From: Pseudonocardia sp. T1-2H
Lineage (GTDB): Bacteria > Actinomycetota > Actinomycetes > Mycobacteriales > Pseudonocardiaceae
Reading direction: 5' to 3'
Assembly (NCBI RefSeq): GCF_038039215.1
Contig: NZ_JBBPCL010000003.1
Span: 124,001 to 188,000 of the forward strand
DNA length: 64,000 bases
This document shows, piece after piece, positions 17,985-27,081 of this stretch. The first letter of the stretch is position 1. Every line of letters starts with the position of its first letter. The notes beneath the pieces were generated by a model. The model saw nothing but the letters and a program-made list of their open reading frames with translations, ran no database searches and was not told where the DNA came from. The position numbers and the translations under genes are program-made.

Positions 17985-18989
17985 GTGGGGACGTTCATCC
18001 GGCGGGCTTCTCGTGATCAACCCGCGCCCGGGTGGCGGATTGCTCCTGGCTACAGCGATCCGCCGCCTACGAACTTCGAGCCCGCGGCGGGGCGATCGCA
18101 GTTGTTCCTGCCACGCGCAGGCTCACCAGCGAGCGATCTGGTCTCGCCGGAAGCCGCTCAGGACGACGGTCCAGAAACCCCGTCAGGCCTGCCCCAGCAG
18201 ACGGGGACGCCTGTGCTCCTTACCCACCCGGCCTCCTTCTCCGCCGCTGTGGGCTCGCCGGCTGTCGAGCTGACGCCACTCCACGCCGGCGTACGGCTCA
18301 CGGCCGCTGAGGGAGCGCAGTTGTGGATTCCCGAGCCCGGCGGGAACACGCGACCACAGCCCATCGCGCCGACGACCGAACGGCTCACCCCGCGCGCGGC
18401 CCAGGCCGCAGATCGTCCAGCGGACCGCGGCGTCCGGCCTCAGACAGCGGGACCGCCCCCGCATTCCTCGCCGGCATGGCAGATCGAACGGGCCCTGTCG
18501 GCGTGGGAACCGATCGGAGTGGCGGAAGCGGCCGCATTCGCGGCCCGGTTCGCGGCGGATTACATGTCCTGGGACGAGGACGACCCCACACGACGTGCCG
18601 AGGTATTACGCGAGTACCTCGGCGATCCCAGGGACGCCACCCTGGGCTGGTCCGGGACGGGCAGACAGCGCGCCGATGTGGTCCTGCCAGGCCGCACCCT
18701 GCGCACCCGCGACGACCGCTTGGTCGTCGAGGTGACGGTGCGCGTGACCACGTACGAGCGCGCCTGCCCGTCCCCGGCCCCCGCCGACCCCCCGGCCGAG
18801 GGCCGCGAGCGCCCGCTGGGGAACGAGCCACTTCCGGCCAATGCGGTCGGACGTTCCAGCGCCCCGGATCCGTACTCACCGCGTTGGCGCGTGGTCTCGA
18901 CGCATTGGGCCCGTCTGGCGCCCCCGATCTCCCGCGATCAGACCGGCCGGCTGGTCGTCGACATCCCCCCAGCCCCTAACCCCGAGTGA
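17985..18989 (+). CDS. conserved conjugation-operon protein, proline-rich, function unknown
   Basis: 334 residues from GTG 17985, chosen because GGAGGAGGG lies five bases upstream; the frame is open for 98 more codons without support. The first ~190 residues are low-complexity and Pro/Ala-rich. The C-terminal ~140 form the likely domain: IERALSAWEPIGVAEAAAFA, ADYMSWDEDDPTRRAEVLRE, then RTRDDRLVVEVTVRVTTY and RWRVVSTHWARLA. This resembles the membrane-distal domains of conjugal accessory proteins, but I do not recognise the family. It heads the transfer operon; the next gene begins within or just after its stop. Confidence 0.65.
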   Translation: MGTFIRRASRDQPAPGWRIAPGYSDPPPTNFEPAAGRSQLFLPRAGSPASDLVSPEAAQDDGPETPSGLPQQTGTPVLLTHPASFSAAVGSPAVELTPLHAGVRLTAAEGAQLWIPEPGGNTRPQPIAPTTERLTPRAAQAADRPADRGVRPQTAGPPPHSSPAWQIERALSAWEPIGVAEAAAFAARFAADYMSWDEDDPTRRAEVLREYLGDPRDATLGWSGTGRQRADVVLPGRTLRTRDDRLVVEVTVRVTTYERACPSPAPADPPAEGRERPLGNEPLPANAVGRSSAPDPYSPRWRVVSTHWARLAPPISRDQTGRLVVDIPPAPNPE

Positions 18990-18997
18990 GGTTGACG

Positions 18998-20320
18998 ATG
19001 CAGCCCGACCGCAGTGCTTCCTGGGCAGAGGACCCCGCGCTCGCGCCGTGGAGTCTTCCGCCGCGCGCCCCGTCCCCCACGTCGGCCACCGATCCGTCGC
19101 CGCGCCCGCCGCAGCACAACCCTGCCCCGGCAGCACCCCGGCTGCCGGATCCCGGTGCGCAGGACCGGCAGCCCACGGCCGCGGCGCCACCCCCGGCGGC
19201 GTCCTCGTCCTCACACGCCGCCCCGACGCCCGCTGTGCTGCCTGGTCCCTGGCGCCTCGGGCCGCCAACCACTGACGACGTCGACGAGGTCGGTCCGTCC
19301 CGCCCGGCAGCTGCGGTGAGTCCGGGACCACGGGCGGAGGGCACCGCGGATTCGCTGTCCTACCAGCAGCTGGTGCGCACCCGCCGGGATCGCCCCCGGG
19401 AGGGCTGGCGAGGGGCGGTCTACACCCTGAGCCGGGGCCGGATGAACCCTGGGCTGTCCCCGACCGAGGCGGATCGCCGGCAGAAGATCGCCCGGATCCA
19501 GACCCAGCTCGCGGGCTGGCACACCATCACCGTCGCCTCGATGAAGGGCGGGGTCGGCAAGACCACCGTGTCGGCGCTGCTCGGGCTGGTGCTGGCCGAG
19601 TACCGCGGGGACCGGGTCGTCGCCCTGGACGCCAACCCCGACGCCGGCACCCTCGCCGATCGTGTGTTGGGCCAGCCGGTCCCGTACACCGTCCGAGATC
19701 TGATCAACAACCTGGACACGATCGAATCGCTGACCGACATCGCCCGCTACACCAGCCTGGCCGGGCGGCTGCAGGTGTTGGCGTCCGAGCAGGACCCGCG
19801 GATGAGCGAGTCGTTCAACAGGCAGGAGTACGAGCAGGTCACCGACGTCCTCAAACGCTTCTACAACATCATCATCACCGACTCGGGGACCGGGCTGATC
19901 CACTCGGCGATGGCCGGGGCGTTGGAGGCCACCCGCAGCCTGGTGCTCGTCGGAGCCCCGACCGTGGACGGCGGGTCCCGGGCGGCGAAGACGCTGGACT
20001 GGCTCAAGGAACACGGTTTCGAGGACCTCGTCGCCAACGCCGTGGTGGCGCTGTCGTGCGACCGGTCCTCCCCCGACATCGACCGCGCCGCCGTGGTCGA
20101 CCACTTCGCCCAACGCTGCCGGGCCGTGGTCGAGATCCCCGGCGACCGGCACCTGGCCAGCGGCGGGCTCATCCAGCTCGAGCAGCTGCGGCCCGCCACC
20201 CGCGACGCCGCGATCACCCTCGGCGCCTGCGTGGCCGACCACTTCCACTACTCCCAGCACCACCGCCACCGCGGCCTGGACTCCACTCAGAGTCCGGTCG
20301 AGCGGCCCCGGCAGGACTGA
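18998..20320 (+). CDS. ParA/MinD-like ATPase of the conjugation operon
   Basis: 440 residues. The first ~170 are a Pro/Ala-rich disordered region. The ATPase domain follows, with a deviant Walker A (SMKGGVGKTTVSALLGLVLA), VVALDANPDAGTLADRVLG, and IIITDSGTGLIHSAMAGALE as the switch/Walker B region. This N-tail plus MinD layout is shared with ESX-associated EspI-type proteins and with ATPases of actinobacterial T4SS operons. It may position or regulate the secretion machine at the membrane (inference). ATG 18998 has GAGG upstream; a GTG at 18986 overlaps the preceding stop (GTGA). Confidence 0.8.
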   Translation: MQPDRSASWAEDPALAPWSLPPRAPSPTSATDPSPRPPQHNPAPAAPRLPDPGAQDRQPTAAAPPPAASSSSHAAPTPAVLPGPWRLGPPTTDDVDEVGPSRPAAAVSPGPRAEGTADSLSYQQLVRTRRDRPREGWRGAVYTLSRGRMNPGLSPTEADRRQKIARIQTQLAGWHTITVASMKGGVGKTTVSALLGLVLAEYRGDRVVALDANPDAGTLADRVLGQPVPYTVRDLINNLDTIESLTDIARYTSLAGRLQVLASEQDPRMSESFNRQEYEQVTDVLKRFYNIIITDSGTGLIHSAMAGALEATRSLVLVGAPTVDGGSRAAKTLDWLKEHGFEDLVANAVVALSCDRSSPDIDRAAVVDHFAQRCRAVVEIPGDRHLASGGLIQLEQLRPATRDAAITLGACVADHFHYSQHHRHRGLDSTQSPVERPRQD

Positions 20321-20321
20321 C

Positions 20322-21466
20322 ATGAGCGTCGGGATGCTGGCCGCCGCGGCCGCGGCGCTCACCCTCGGTGCCGGCCTACTACCGGCTGCGGCCGCGGACG
20401 CGTCCGCGGAGTGTGCATGGCGCTTCTCAGCGGTTCGGCTCTACCAGGAGCTCGCCGGCGAGTCGAGCGACCGGGCAGTCGAGCTCCGGGCTCTGCTGGC
20501 TGACTCCGGTGTCGCCAAGACGGGGTTCGTGCCCGAGAGCTGCCGCGAGGGTGGCGGCAGGTCCACAGGTGCGGGCTCAGGATCTGGTTCCGGAGGCGGG
20601 GGCTCCGGAACCGGTGGGGGACCGGTTCCGGAGGATCGGCCGGGTCGAGCGGCGGTGGCTCGACTGGGTCGTCCTCCGGGACCGGGACTACCGCGGCGGA
20701 GACGTTGGGCTGGGGTGAGCCGAACCGGATCAACAACTTCGATGACGCCTCGGAGCTGGGCGACTGGTCGATCTATGACGGTCCGGGGCATGCCGGCAAC
20801 GGGCGTCGCACGCCGGATGCGGTGGCGATCGCCGACGGTGTCCTGACCCTCACCGGTGATGAGCAGGGCAACACCGCGGGGATGGCATGGAACCCGGGGC
20901 AGAAGTACGGCCGCTGGGAGGCCCGCGTGCAGTCCCCGGCCAGCGCCGAGGCCTACCACTCGCTGTTGCTGTTGTGGCCGGACGCGGAGAACTTCCCGGT
21001 CGGCGGCGAGGTCGACTTCATGGAGATCAGCGACGCGGCCCGGCAGACGATCGAGATGTTCCTGCACTACGGCGCCGAGAACTCCCAGAAGCAAGGCGAC
21101 ACCGAGGTTGATGCGACGCAGTGGCACAACTGGGCCGTCGAGTGGACCCCGGATCACATCGCCGCCTACGTCGACGGCGAGCAATGGTGGGAGACCACCG
21201 ACACCTCGATCCTCCCGCCGGGCCCGATGCACCTGTGCATCCAGCTCGACTACTTCCCCGACGACGGTGGCGCCGAGGGTGGCGGGCTCGAGCACGTCGA
21301 CTGGGTTCGGCAGTACCCGCTCGACGCGACCTCCGGCTCAGGAGGCTCCGCCACCAGCACAGGCTCCACCGGTTCCCGCTCGCCGAGCGATTCGGCGACC
21401 GACTCCGGGTCTGCCGAGTCGGGTTCGGGCGGGTCGGGTGCGTCGGGATCGTCCTCCGATCGCTGA
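20322..21466 (+). CDS. secreted GH16-family glycoside hydrolase, frameshifted
   Basis: Starts MSVGMLAAAAAALTLGAGLL, a signal peptide cleaved near AAADA. A ~70-residue region with two Cys and a Gly/Ser linker follow, then the GH16 lectin-like fold: LGDWSIYDGPGHAGNG, GQKYGRWEARVQSPASAEAY and the catalytic GGEVDFMEISD (E-x-D-x-x-E). The tail is Ser/Gly rich. Linker and catalytic domain are in different frames; one G added in the G5 run at 20616-20620 joins them through TGSGGSAGSSGGGSTGSSSG. It would cleave beta-glucan-type polysaccharide outside the cell. Starts one base after the ATPase stop. Confidence 0.8.
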
Positions 21467-21517
21467 ATGCCCCGCGTCCTGTTTCTCCCTCTCCCCTCGT
21501 TCCCAGGAGCTTCTCCC

Positions 21518-23296
21518 ATGTCCGGAATGCGCAAGGCCGCGTTCGTCGCCGTCACCACGGCCGCGCTGACCGCGGGCCCGGCGGCGGGCGCCGCATTAGC
21601 GACACCCGTTCTCACCGACGCCCCGACCTGCACTCAGACCTCCTCCGCAGGCCAGGCTTCTGACGGCCAGGCTTCCGGCAGTGGAACGACCGGTGCGCCT
21701 CAGCTCAGCGAGGAGGGGCTCGCCCAGGCCGAGGAGCTCGTCGAGAAGACCCGCGAGCTCCTCACCACGCTCACCACCGCGGCCGGGGACCCCCGAGCCT
21801 CGGCACTGGGTGGGCAGCTGCGGGCGATGGGGGTCACCCCGGCGGTAGCCACCGGATGGCGGCAGCAGGCGCACGATCTCGCCGACACCTTGCTGACCAA
21901 CCCGGACCCGAAAGCCGCCCAGCTCGCCGTCACCCTGGCCGGCTCGGGCTACTCCCCCACCCCCGCGGACCTGCGGACTCCCCCCGCCCAGGACCCCACC
22001 CCCGCCTCGACGGGCGGATCCTCCCCGGCGCCGGCGCTGGTCCCGGCCTCCCACCCCAGCACGTCCTCGGCCGGGGGAAGTGCGATGGCGGCGGTACTGC
22101 AGAACGCCCTGGACGCCGCCCTCGACGCGGACACCGGGAGCTCGCCGGCCGACACCACGTCCTCGGGGCTCCAGACCTGCGGGCAGAACAGCCCGAGCGC
22201 AGGACCGGATCCTGCCGGCGGCTCCGCAGCCGAGGGACCCGGCGCGGGGAAGGGCGAAACCCCGCAGCGTGCACCGGCCGGTCCGGCCGGGTCACCAAAT
22301 TCCGCAGATGGCGCGGGGTCCGCGGGGCGCGACATCTCCAGCTCGGCACCTCGTTCGAGCGTGCACGACGCCTGGGAGCAGCAGGCCCAGGACCTGGTGG
22401 AACAGTTAGACGAGGCGCCCGCGGACCCCGATGCCGCCGCGCTGGCCGAGAAGCTCAAGGCCACGGGCCTCCTCGGCGCGGGTCCGGACGGGGCGGATGC
22501 GGGCAACGACGTCGGCACCGGTCGGCAGGACGACAACGCCGCTGCCGGGACGCACCTCGGCGGGCAGAGCAGCTCCGACCCCACCGCCTCGGCCGGGAAC
22601 ACAGCTGGCGCGGCCGGCTCCTCGACCGGGTCCGATGAGCCCGGCACCTCCTCCTCCGGCACCTCCTCCTCCGGCGCCTCCTCCTCTGGCACCGCCGCGG
22701 GTAGCGGTGGATGGGAGGCCGAGGCCAGCCAGCTCGTGGCCGATCTGGCCGCCGCCCCGGACGACCCGACCGCCCAGGAGCTCGCCGCCAAGCTCGCCGC
22801 GGCGGGGATCACCAGCCCGGCCGCCGACAGCGCTTCCGGCACCACCGGCGCAGAGACTGCCGACCGCAGGACGGGTGAGCCCGCGGACAGCGGCGCCAAC
22901 CCCGACGAGCCCGCCGGCGCCTCTTCGTCTGGGTCCGGGTCGACGCAGGAGCAGCCCGAGGACGGCGCCCCTACGGCCGGGACGCCCTCCGACGGATCAT
23001 CCTCGGCTGACGTCGCGACGGCCGAGCCTGCCTCGGAACCCGGGTCATCCCGCACCTGGGAGCAGCTTGCCCGGTGTGAGAGCGGCGGGGACTGGACGAC
23101 CGCCACCGGCAACGGCTACAGCGGCGGCCTGCAGTTCGACGCGGCCACCTGGAAGGCCTACGGCGGCGATCGATACGCCTCCTCGGCGGAGCAGGCGAGC
23201 AAGGACCAGCAGATCGCCGTCGCGGAGAAGGTCCGCCGGGACCGTGGGGGCTACTCCGCGTGGCCTGCGTGCTCGAAGAGGCTGGGCTTGGCATGA
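21518..23296 (+). CDS. secreted Rpf-like transglycosylase with repeat-rich stalk
   Basis: 592 residues from MSGMRKAAFVAVTTAALT, with AGGAG eight bases upstream; the signal peptide ends near AGAALA. The middle is low complexity (Ser/Gly/Ala/Asp) with related helical modules of about 30 residues, such as WEQQAQDLVEQLDEAPADPD and WEAEASQLVADLAAAPDDPT. The C-terminal ~75 residues form the resuscitation-promoting-factor fold: TWEQLARCESGGDWTTATGN (with catalytic Glu in CESGGDW), YSGGLQFDAATWKAYGG and SAWPACSKRLGLA. It likely opens peptidoglycan for the transfer channel. Its stop overlaps the next start (ATGA). Confidence 0.85.
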   Translation: MSGMRKAAFVAVTTAALTAGPAAGAALATPVLTDAPTCTQTSSAGQASDGQASGSGTTGAPQLSEEGLAQAEELVEKTRELLTTLTTAAGDPRASALGGQLRAMGVTPAVATGWRQQAHDLADTLLTNPDPKAAQLAVTLAGSGYSPTPADLRTPPAQDPTPASTGGSSPAPALVPASHPSTSSAGGSAMAAVLQNALDAALDADTGSSPADTTSSGLQTCGQNSPSAGPDPAGGSAAEGPGAGKGETPQRAPAGPAGSPNSADGAGSAGRDISSSAPRSSVHDAWEQQAQDLVEQLDEAPADPDAAALAEKLKATGLLGAGPDGADAGNDVGTGRQDDNAAAGTHLGGQSSSDPTASAGNTAGAAGSSTGSDEPGTSSSGTSSSGASSSGTAAGSGGWEAEASQLVADLAAAPDDPTAQELAAKLAAAGITSPAADSASGTTGAETADRRTGEPADSGANPDEPAGASSSGSGSTQEQPEDGAPTAGTPSDGSSSADVATAEPASEPGSSRTWEQLARCESGGDWTTATGNGYSGGLQFDAATWKAYGGDRYASSAEQASKDQQIAVAEKVRRDRGGYSAWPACSKRLGLA

Positions 23297-24351
23297 CCAC
23301 GGTGGTGAACGGGGCCGCTCGCGGTCGGCCCGGGCCTGGGCGCGGCCCGACGGTCAACGACGTCCATCACGCCCTGGGGCGCGCTGCCCGCGATGGTGCC
23401 GGGGACCGGGAGCTCGACGACGTCGACGTGGAGGCCGCGGTGGACGCCGCGGCGGCGATGCTCGCGGGCGGGCACGCCGGCCAGGACGCGGCACGGGTGG
23501 CCGAACAGCTCGGGGCGAACACGGCCGCGATGGGCGACCTCGAGCTGCCCAGCTCGGCGCGCCGCCCGGTCGACTGGTCCGGGTTCGGTGCGCTGATCCC
23601 GGTCCTGTCCGGCTCCCCCGGCGCGGGCGCCTCGGCGCTGGCCGCGGGAATCGCCGATGCGCTGCAGCTCGCGGCACGCTGCGTGCTGCTGATCGACGCC
23701 GCGGACCCGGCCCGGTCCGGTCTGGCCGCGGCGGCCCCGGCGGAGGGCCCGTGGACCTTTCCGCTGACCGCGCAGCTGGCGATCCGGTACTCCTGGCGCG
23801 GGCAGGCGCTGCTGGCCCGGCTGGAGTCGGGCCTGCCGGTGATCACGCCGGGGATGATGCCGCCCCCGCCGCAGTGGCTGCCCGAGCTCGAGCCGCTGCA
23901 CGTCACGGTCGTCGACATCGGGCATGACGGGTGGCGGGCGACGGCGAACCCGCTGGTCGGCGCGGGCGGCTGGCTACGCCGCGGATCCCCCTCGGCGCGT
24001 CCGATCCTGGTGGTGCGCCCGACCCGGCCGTCGCTGCGCCACGCCGAGCAGCTCCTCGCCCGCCTCGACCCCTGGGTCTCCGCCGGGGCGGCGATCCCGC
24101 CGTGCCAGCTCGCCGTCACCGGCGCGAAGCGGTGGCCCCGCGGGGTGGCCGGGGCCGCCGGGCGCCGGCTTCAGCCGCTGCTAGACGACGCGCTGTTCAT
24201 CCCGCACGACGGCGACCTGCAGGTCGCCGGGGTCACCGACGAGCTGATGCCCGGCCGGGTCCTCGACGCCGTGGCTCCTCTCCTCGCCGACTGGGGGCTG
24301 CTTCCCCCGCCCGGCCGGGCCCGCTCCCGCTCACGAAAGGGACAGTCCTGA
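23293..24351 (+). CDS. degenerate ParA-like P-loop ATPase, conjugation operon
   Basis: 352 residues from MTTVVNGAARGRPG; the ATG overlaps the preceding stop. After a ~95-residue N-terminal region comes LIPVLSGSPGAGASALAAGI, which sits where a ParA Walker A would be but has Ala and Ser in place of the Lys-Thr. CVLLIDAADPARSGLAAAAP and LHVTVVDIGHDGWRATANPL resemble later ParA motifs. It may be a non-hydrolysing partner of the ParA-like ATPase encoded upstream. Family known mainly from actinobacterial conjugation clusters; role inferred. Confidence 0.65.
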   Translation: MTTVVNGAARGRPGPGRGPTVNDVHHALGRAARDGAGDRELDDVDVEAAVDAAAAMLAGGHAGQDAARVAEQLGANTAAMGDLELPSSARRPVDWSGFGALIPVLSGSPGAGASALAAGIADALQLAARCVLLIDAADPARSGLAAAAPAEGPWTFPLTAQLAIRYSWRGQALLARLESGLPVITPGMMPPPPQWLPELEPLHVTVVDIGHDGWRATANPLVGAGGWLRRGSPSARPILVVRPTRPSLRHAEQLLARLDPWVSAGAAIPPCQLAVTGAKRWPRGVAGAAGRRLQPLLDDALFIPHDGDLQVAGVTDELMPGRVLDAVAPLLADWGLLPPPGRARSRSRKGQS

Positions 24352-24677
24352 TGTTCGCCTTGATGACCGCATCCCCCCTCGCCCACCAGGTGCTCGACCT
24401 CGCCGGGGCGGTGGTGGCGCAGCTACCGGACAACCCGAACCCGCAGGCGCCACCGGGAGCGGAGAAGGTCACCATGATCCTCGGCTACGTGAAATGGGGG
24501 GCCGGCGCGGCGATCGTGGCCGGGTTCTTCGCCGGACTGATCCTCTTCGCCGGGGGCCGCATCGCCGATCACCACCGGTTCGGCCGGATGGGCACGATCA
24601 CGATGTTCGCCTCGGTCGGGTCCGCGTTCCTCTACGCCATCGGCTACTCGATGCTGTCCACCTTCGCCGGGGGCTGA
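24351..24677 (+). CDS. small two-helix membrane protein (DUF6112/VirB2-like)
   Basis: 108 residues, starting at the TGATG junction with the preceding stop and preceded by AAAGGGAC. After a ~40-residue N-terminal part come two hydrophobic helices, WGAGAAIVAGFFAGLILFAG and TMFASVGSAFLYAIGYSML. Size, position and topology fit the pilin-like or DUF6112 subunits of actinobacterial T4SS operons. The exact family is inferred, not proven. Confidence 0.6.
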   Translation: MFALMTASPLAHQVLDLAGAVVAQLPDNPNPQAPPGAEKVTMILGYVKWGAGAAIVAGFFAGLILFAGGRIADHHRFGRMGTITMFASVGSAFLYAIGYSMLSTFAGG

Positions 24678-24684
24678 GCCGACC

Positions 24685-25541
24685 ATGGCGCGGATCCTGC
24701 TCGACAGCCCTCCCCGGGCCCGGAGGGCGAGCCCGGCGCGGACACCGGGCCTCGCCGGCGCGCGATGCTGGTGCTCGGCGGCATCGCCGCCCTGATCATC
24801 GTGCTGCTCATCGGTCTGGTCGCGTACCTGCTCGGCCTCGGCCGCGACCCCTCCGCTCCCCCGCCGGTGCCGGCCCCCGGCGTGTCGACGCCGCCCAGCG
24901 CGCTGGACGGCGGGGGCTGGGACATCGCCGCGGAAACCGAGCTCGCGACCCGGGCGATGCCGCAGTTCCCGGAGACGGCGACCATGCCGCACCCGCTGAG
25001 CACCGATTCCGCGGGCCCCCCGATCGTCCTGCCACCGCCCGGGGCGACGCAGGGCCGTTGGGTGCCCGGCGGCTTCCCCGCGACCGCGGAGGGCGCCGCG
25101 GCGCAGCAGGCCGCGCTCATGGTCGCCGGCCTCTCCGGTGGGGACCCGCAGACCTACGCCAGCGCCTACGCCTCGATCGCATTGCCCGGCGCCCCCGCAC
25201 CGGACACCACGGCGATGTTCACCGGCCTGCAGACCTTCCGCTCCCACGCCGGGGCCCCGGCCACCGGCGCGATGGCGAGACTGCAGGTCAGCTGGACGCC
25301 GACCTCGGCGCTGATCAAGGGCACCACCGACGGTGGCCGCTACGCGGTGGTGTGTGTGCTCGGTGAGATGACCGCGGCCGGCAGCGGGCAGATCGCCTCG
25401 GCCGGGATCGGGGACTGCCAGGCGCTGCGCTACGTCGACGGCGAGTGGCGGATCGCGCCGGGCGCCCCGGCGGCGAAGGGCCCGAGCGCATGGCCGGGGA
25501 CCGCGGAGGCCGTCGCCGCCGGATACCGGGACCTCGGCTGA
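24685..25541 (+). CDS. membrane-anchored conjugation protein, frameshifted near its start
   Basis: The ATG at 24685 has GGGGG upstream and reads MARILLDSPP; one C added at about 24712-24715 continues it as GPEGEPGADTGPRRRAMLVL. Without this the frame could start only at ATG 24765, which has no ribosome site. One transmembrane helix (GGIAALIIVLLIGLVAYLLG) is followed by a ~220-residue external domain with QTYASAYASIALPGAPAP and DGGRYAVVCVLGEMTAAGSG. This single-helix, NTF2-like layout is typical of T4SS channel components such as TcpC or VirB8 analogues. The stop overlaps the next ATG. Confidence 0.65.
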
Positions 25542-27081
25542 TGGGAGTTTTCGGGGACGTCGCAGGCTCCTTCGCTGCCTCGATGATCGACAAGATCATG
25601 AAGGCGATCTGGGCGGCCGCGCTGTGGCTGCTGCGCACCGCGTTCGAGCTGGTCGACTCGCTTCTCCGGTTCGGCGACGGATCCGGTGTGGCCACCGCGG
25701 AGGGGAAGATCCCGACCGACTCGCCGCTGTTCGGGATCTGGCCCACGCTGAGGTGGATCTCCCTGGTGGTGGCGCTCGGGCTGTTCTTCTGGCAGCTCAC
25801 CACCACGGTGTTGCGCGGCGGGCACGGGTTCTGGCGCGCGGTGTCCGGCCCGGTCGCCTACGCGCTCGCGACCGCGATCACCATCGGTGCGGTCGCGACG
25901 CTGCTCGGCGCGGCGGAAGGCCTGACCACGCTGCTGCTGAACGAAGGGCTCAAGGCGGACAGTTTCCGCTCGGTCCTGGACTCGCAGAAGCTCGGCGGGA
26001 GCTTCGTCGACAACCCCGATCTGGGCGCCACGGTCGATGAGACCGCCCGGTCGGTGGTGCTCGGGCTGGTCGCGCTGTTCGGGGTCATCCCGGCCGCGTT
26101 GGGTTTCCTGCTGCAGATGGTGTTCCGCCAGGCGGTGATCCTGGTACTGATCGCGACTGTCCCGATCACTGCGGCCGGGCTGATGACCAACACCACGGCC
26201 GCGTGGTTCTGGAAGTCGCTGCGCTGGATCATGGCCGCGGTCCTGATGAAGCCGGCGCTCGCGCTGGTGCTGGTCATCGGGGTCAACATGCTGGCCGCGC
26301 CGACCGGGCTTGGCGGGCTCATGGTCGGCACCGGGGTCTTGCTGGTTGCGCTGTTCTGCCCGATGGCGCTCTACCGACTGCTCGCGTTCGTCGAACCGGG
26401 CACCGCGTCCGGGGCGACCGCACGCTCCGCGCTGTCGCTGGGTTCTTCGTCCAGCCGTGGCGCTGGCGCGGGCGGCAGCAGTGGCGGCGGCGCCGAGGAG
26501 ACCAACACCGCCCGGTTCGATGCCGCCTCCGGAGGCGGCGGCGGCGGTGGCGGAGGCGGTGGGGGCGCTGCGGCGGGCGGCAGTGGGGCCGGTGGCTCCG
26601 GCGCGGCCGGTGGCGGGGCCGCCGCCGGTGGCGCGCTCGCGGGCGGGGTGGCCGCCGTGGGTGCGGCCGTGGGAGCTGCGGCGAGTTTCTCCAGCGGCTA
26701 CGCGAACTCCCAAATGGACGCCAGCGGGATCGGCGCCGGCTACGGCGGTGGCGGCGGGCGTAGCTCCGGGTCCTCGGGTTTGGGGCAGTCCGCCTCGCCG
26801 GGCGGCGGATCCGGTGGCGGCGACGGCGGCGCGGCCGCGCTGCCCGGGGATCGGATCAGTCCCCGCTCGGCGGGGGTGACGGCGGGGGTGGTTCGGGTTC
26901 CCCTGCCCCGGCCCCGTCGGAAACAGATCATGCCGGCGGCGGGACGGCCGCCCCGTACAACGAGACACCCCCGCCAGATCAGGCCGACTCCCACGTCTCT
27001 GCCCAGGCGCCTTCTCCGGGCGGCGGTGGTGGGTCCGGCGGTACGGCGGCCGGCGGAGCGAGTGAGGCGGTGATCCCGTGA
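25541..27081 (+). CDS. polytopic VirB6/TrbL-like conjugation protein with Gly-rich tail, frameshifted
   Basis: Starts MGVFGDVAGSFAASMIDKIM. About six to seven hydrophobic helices lie in residues 60-290 (LRWISLVVALGLFFWQLTTT, VVLGLVALFGVIPAALGFLL, RQAVILVLIATVPITAAGLM, LMKPALALVLVIGVNMLA). A long Gly/Ser/Ala tail follows. Adding one base in the CCCGGGG run at 26843-26849 continues the tail as GSDQSPLGGGDGGGGSG and ends it at 27081 inside the next start (GTGA), exactly as expected for this operon. VirB6/TrbL proteins form the inner-membrane part of the channel. Confidence 0.72.
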
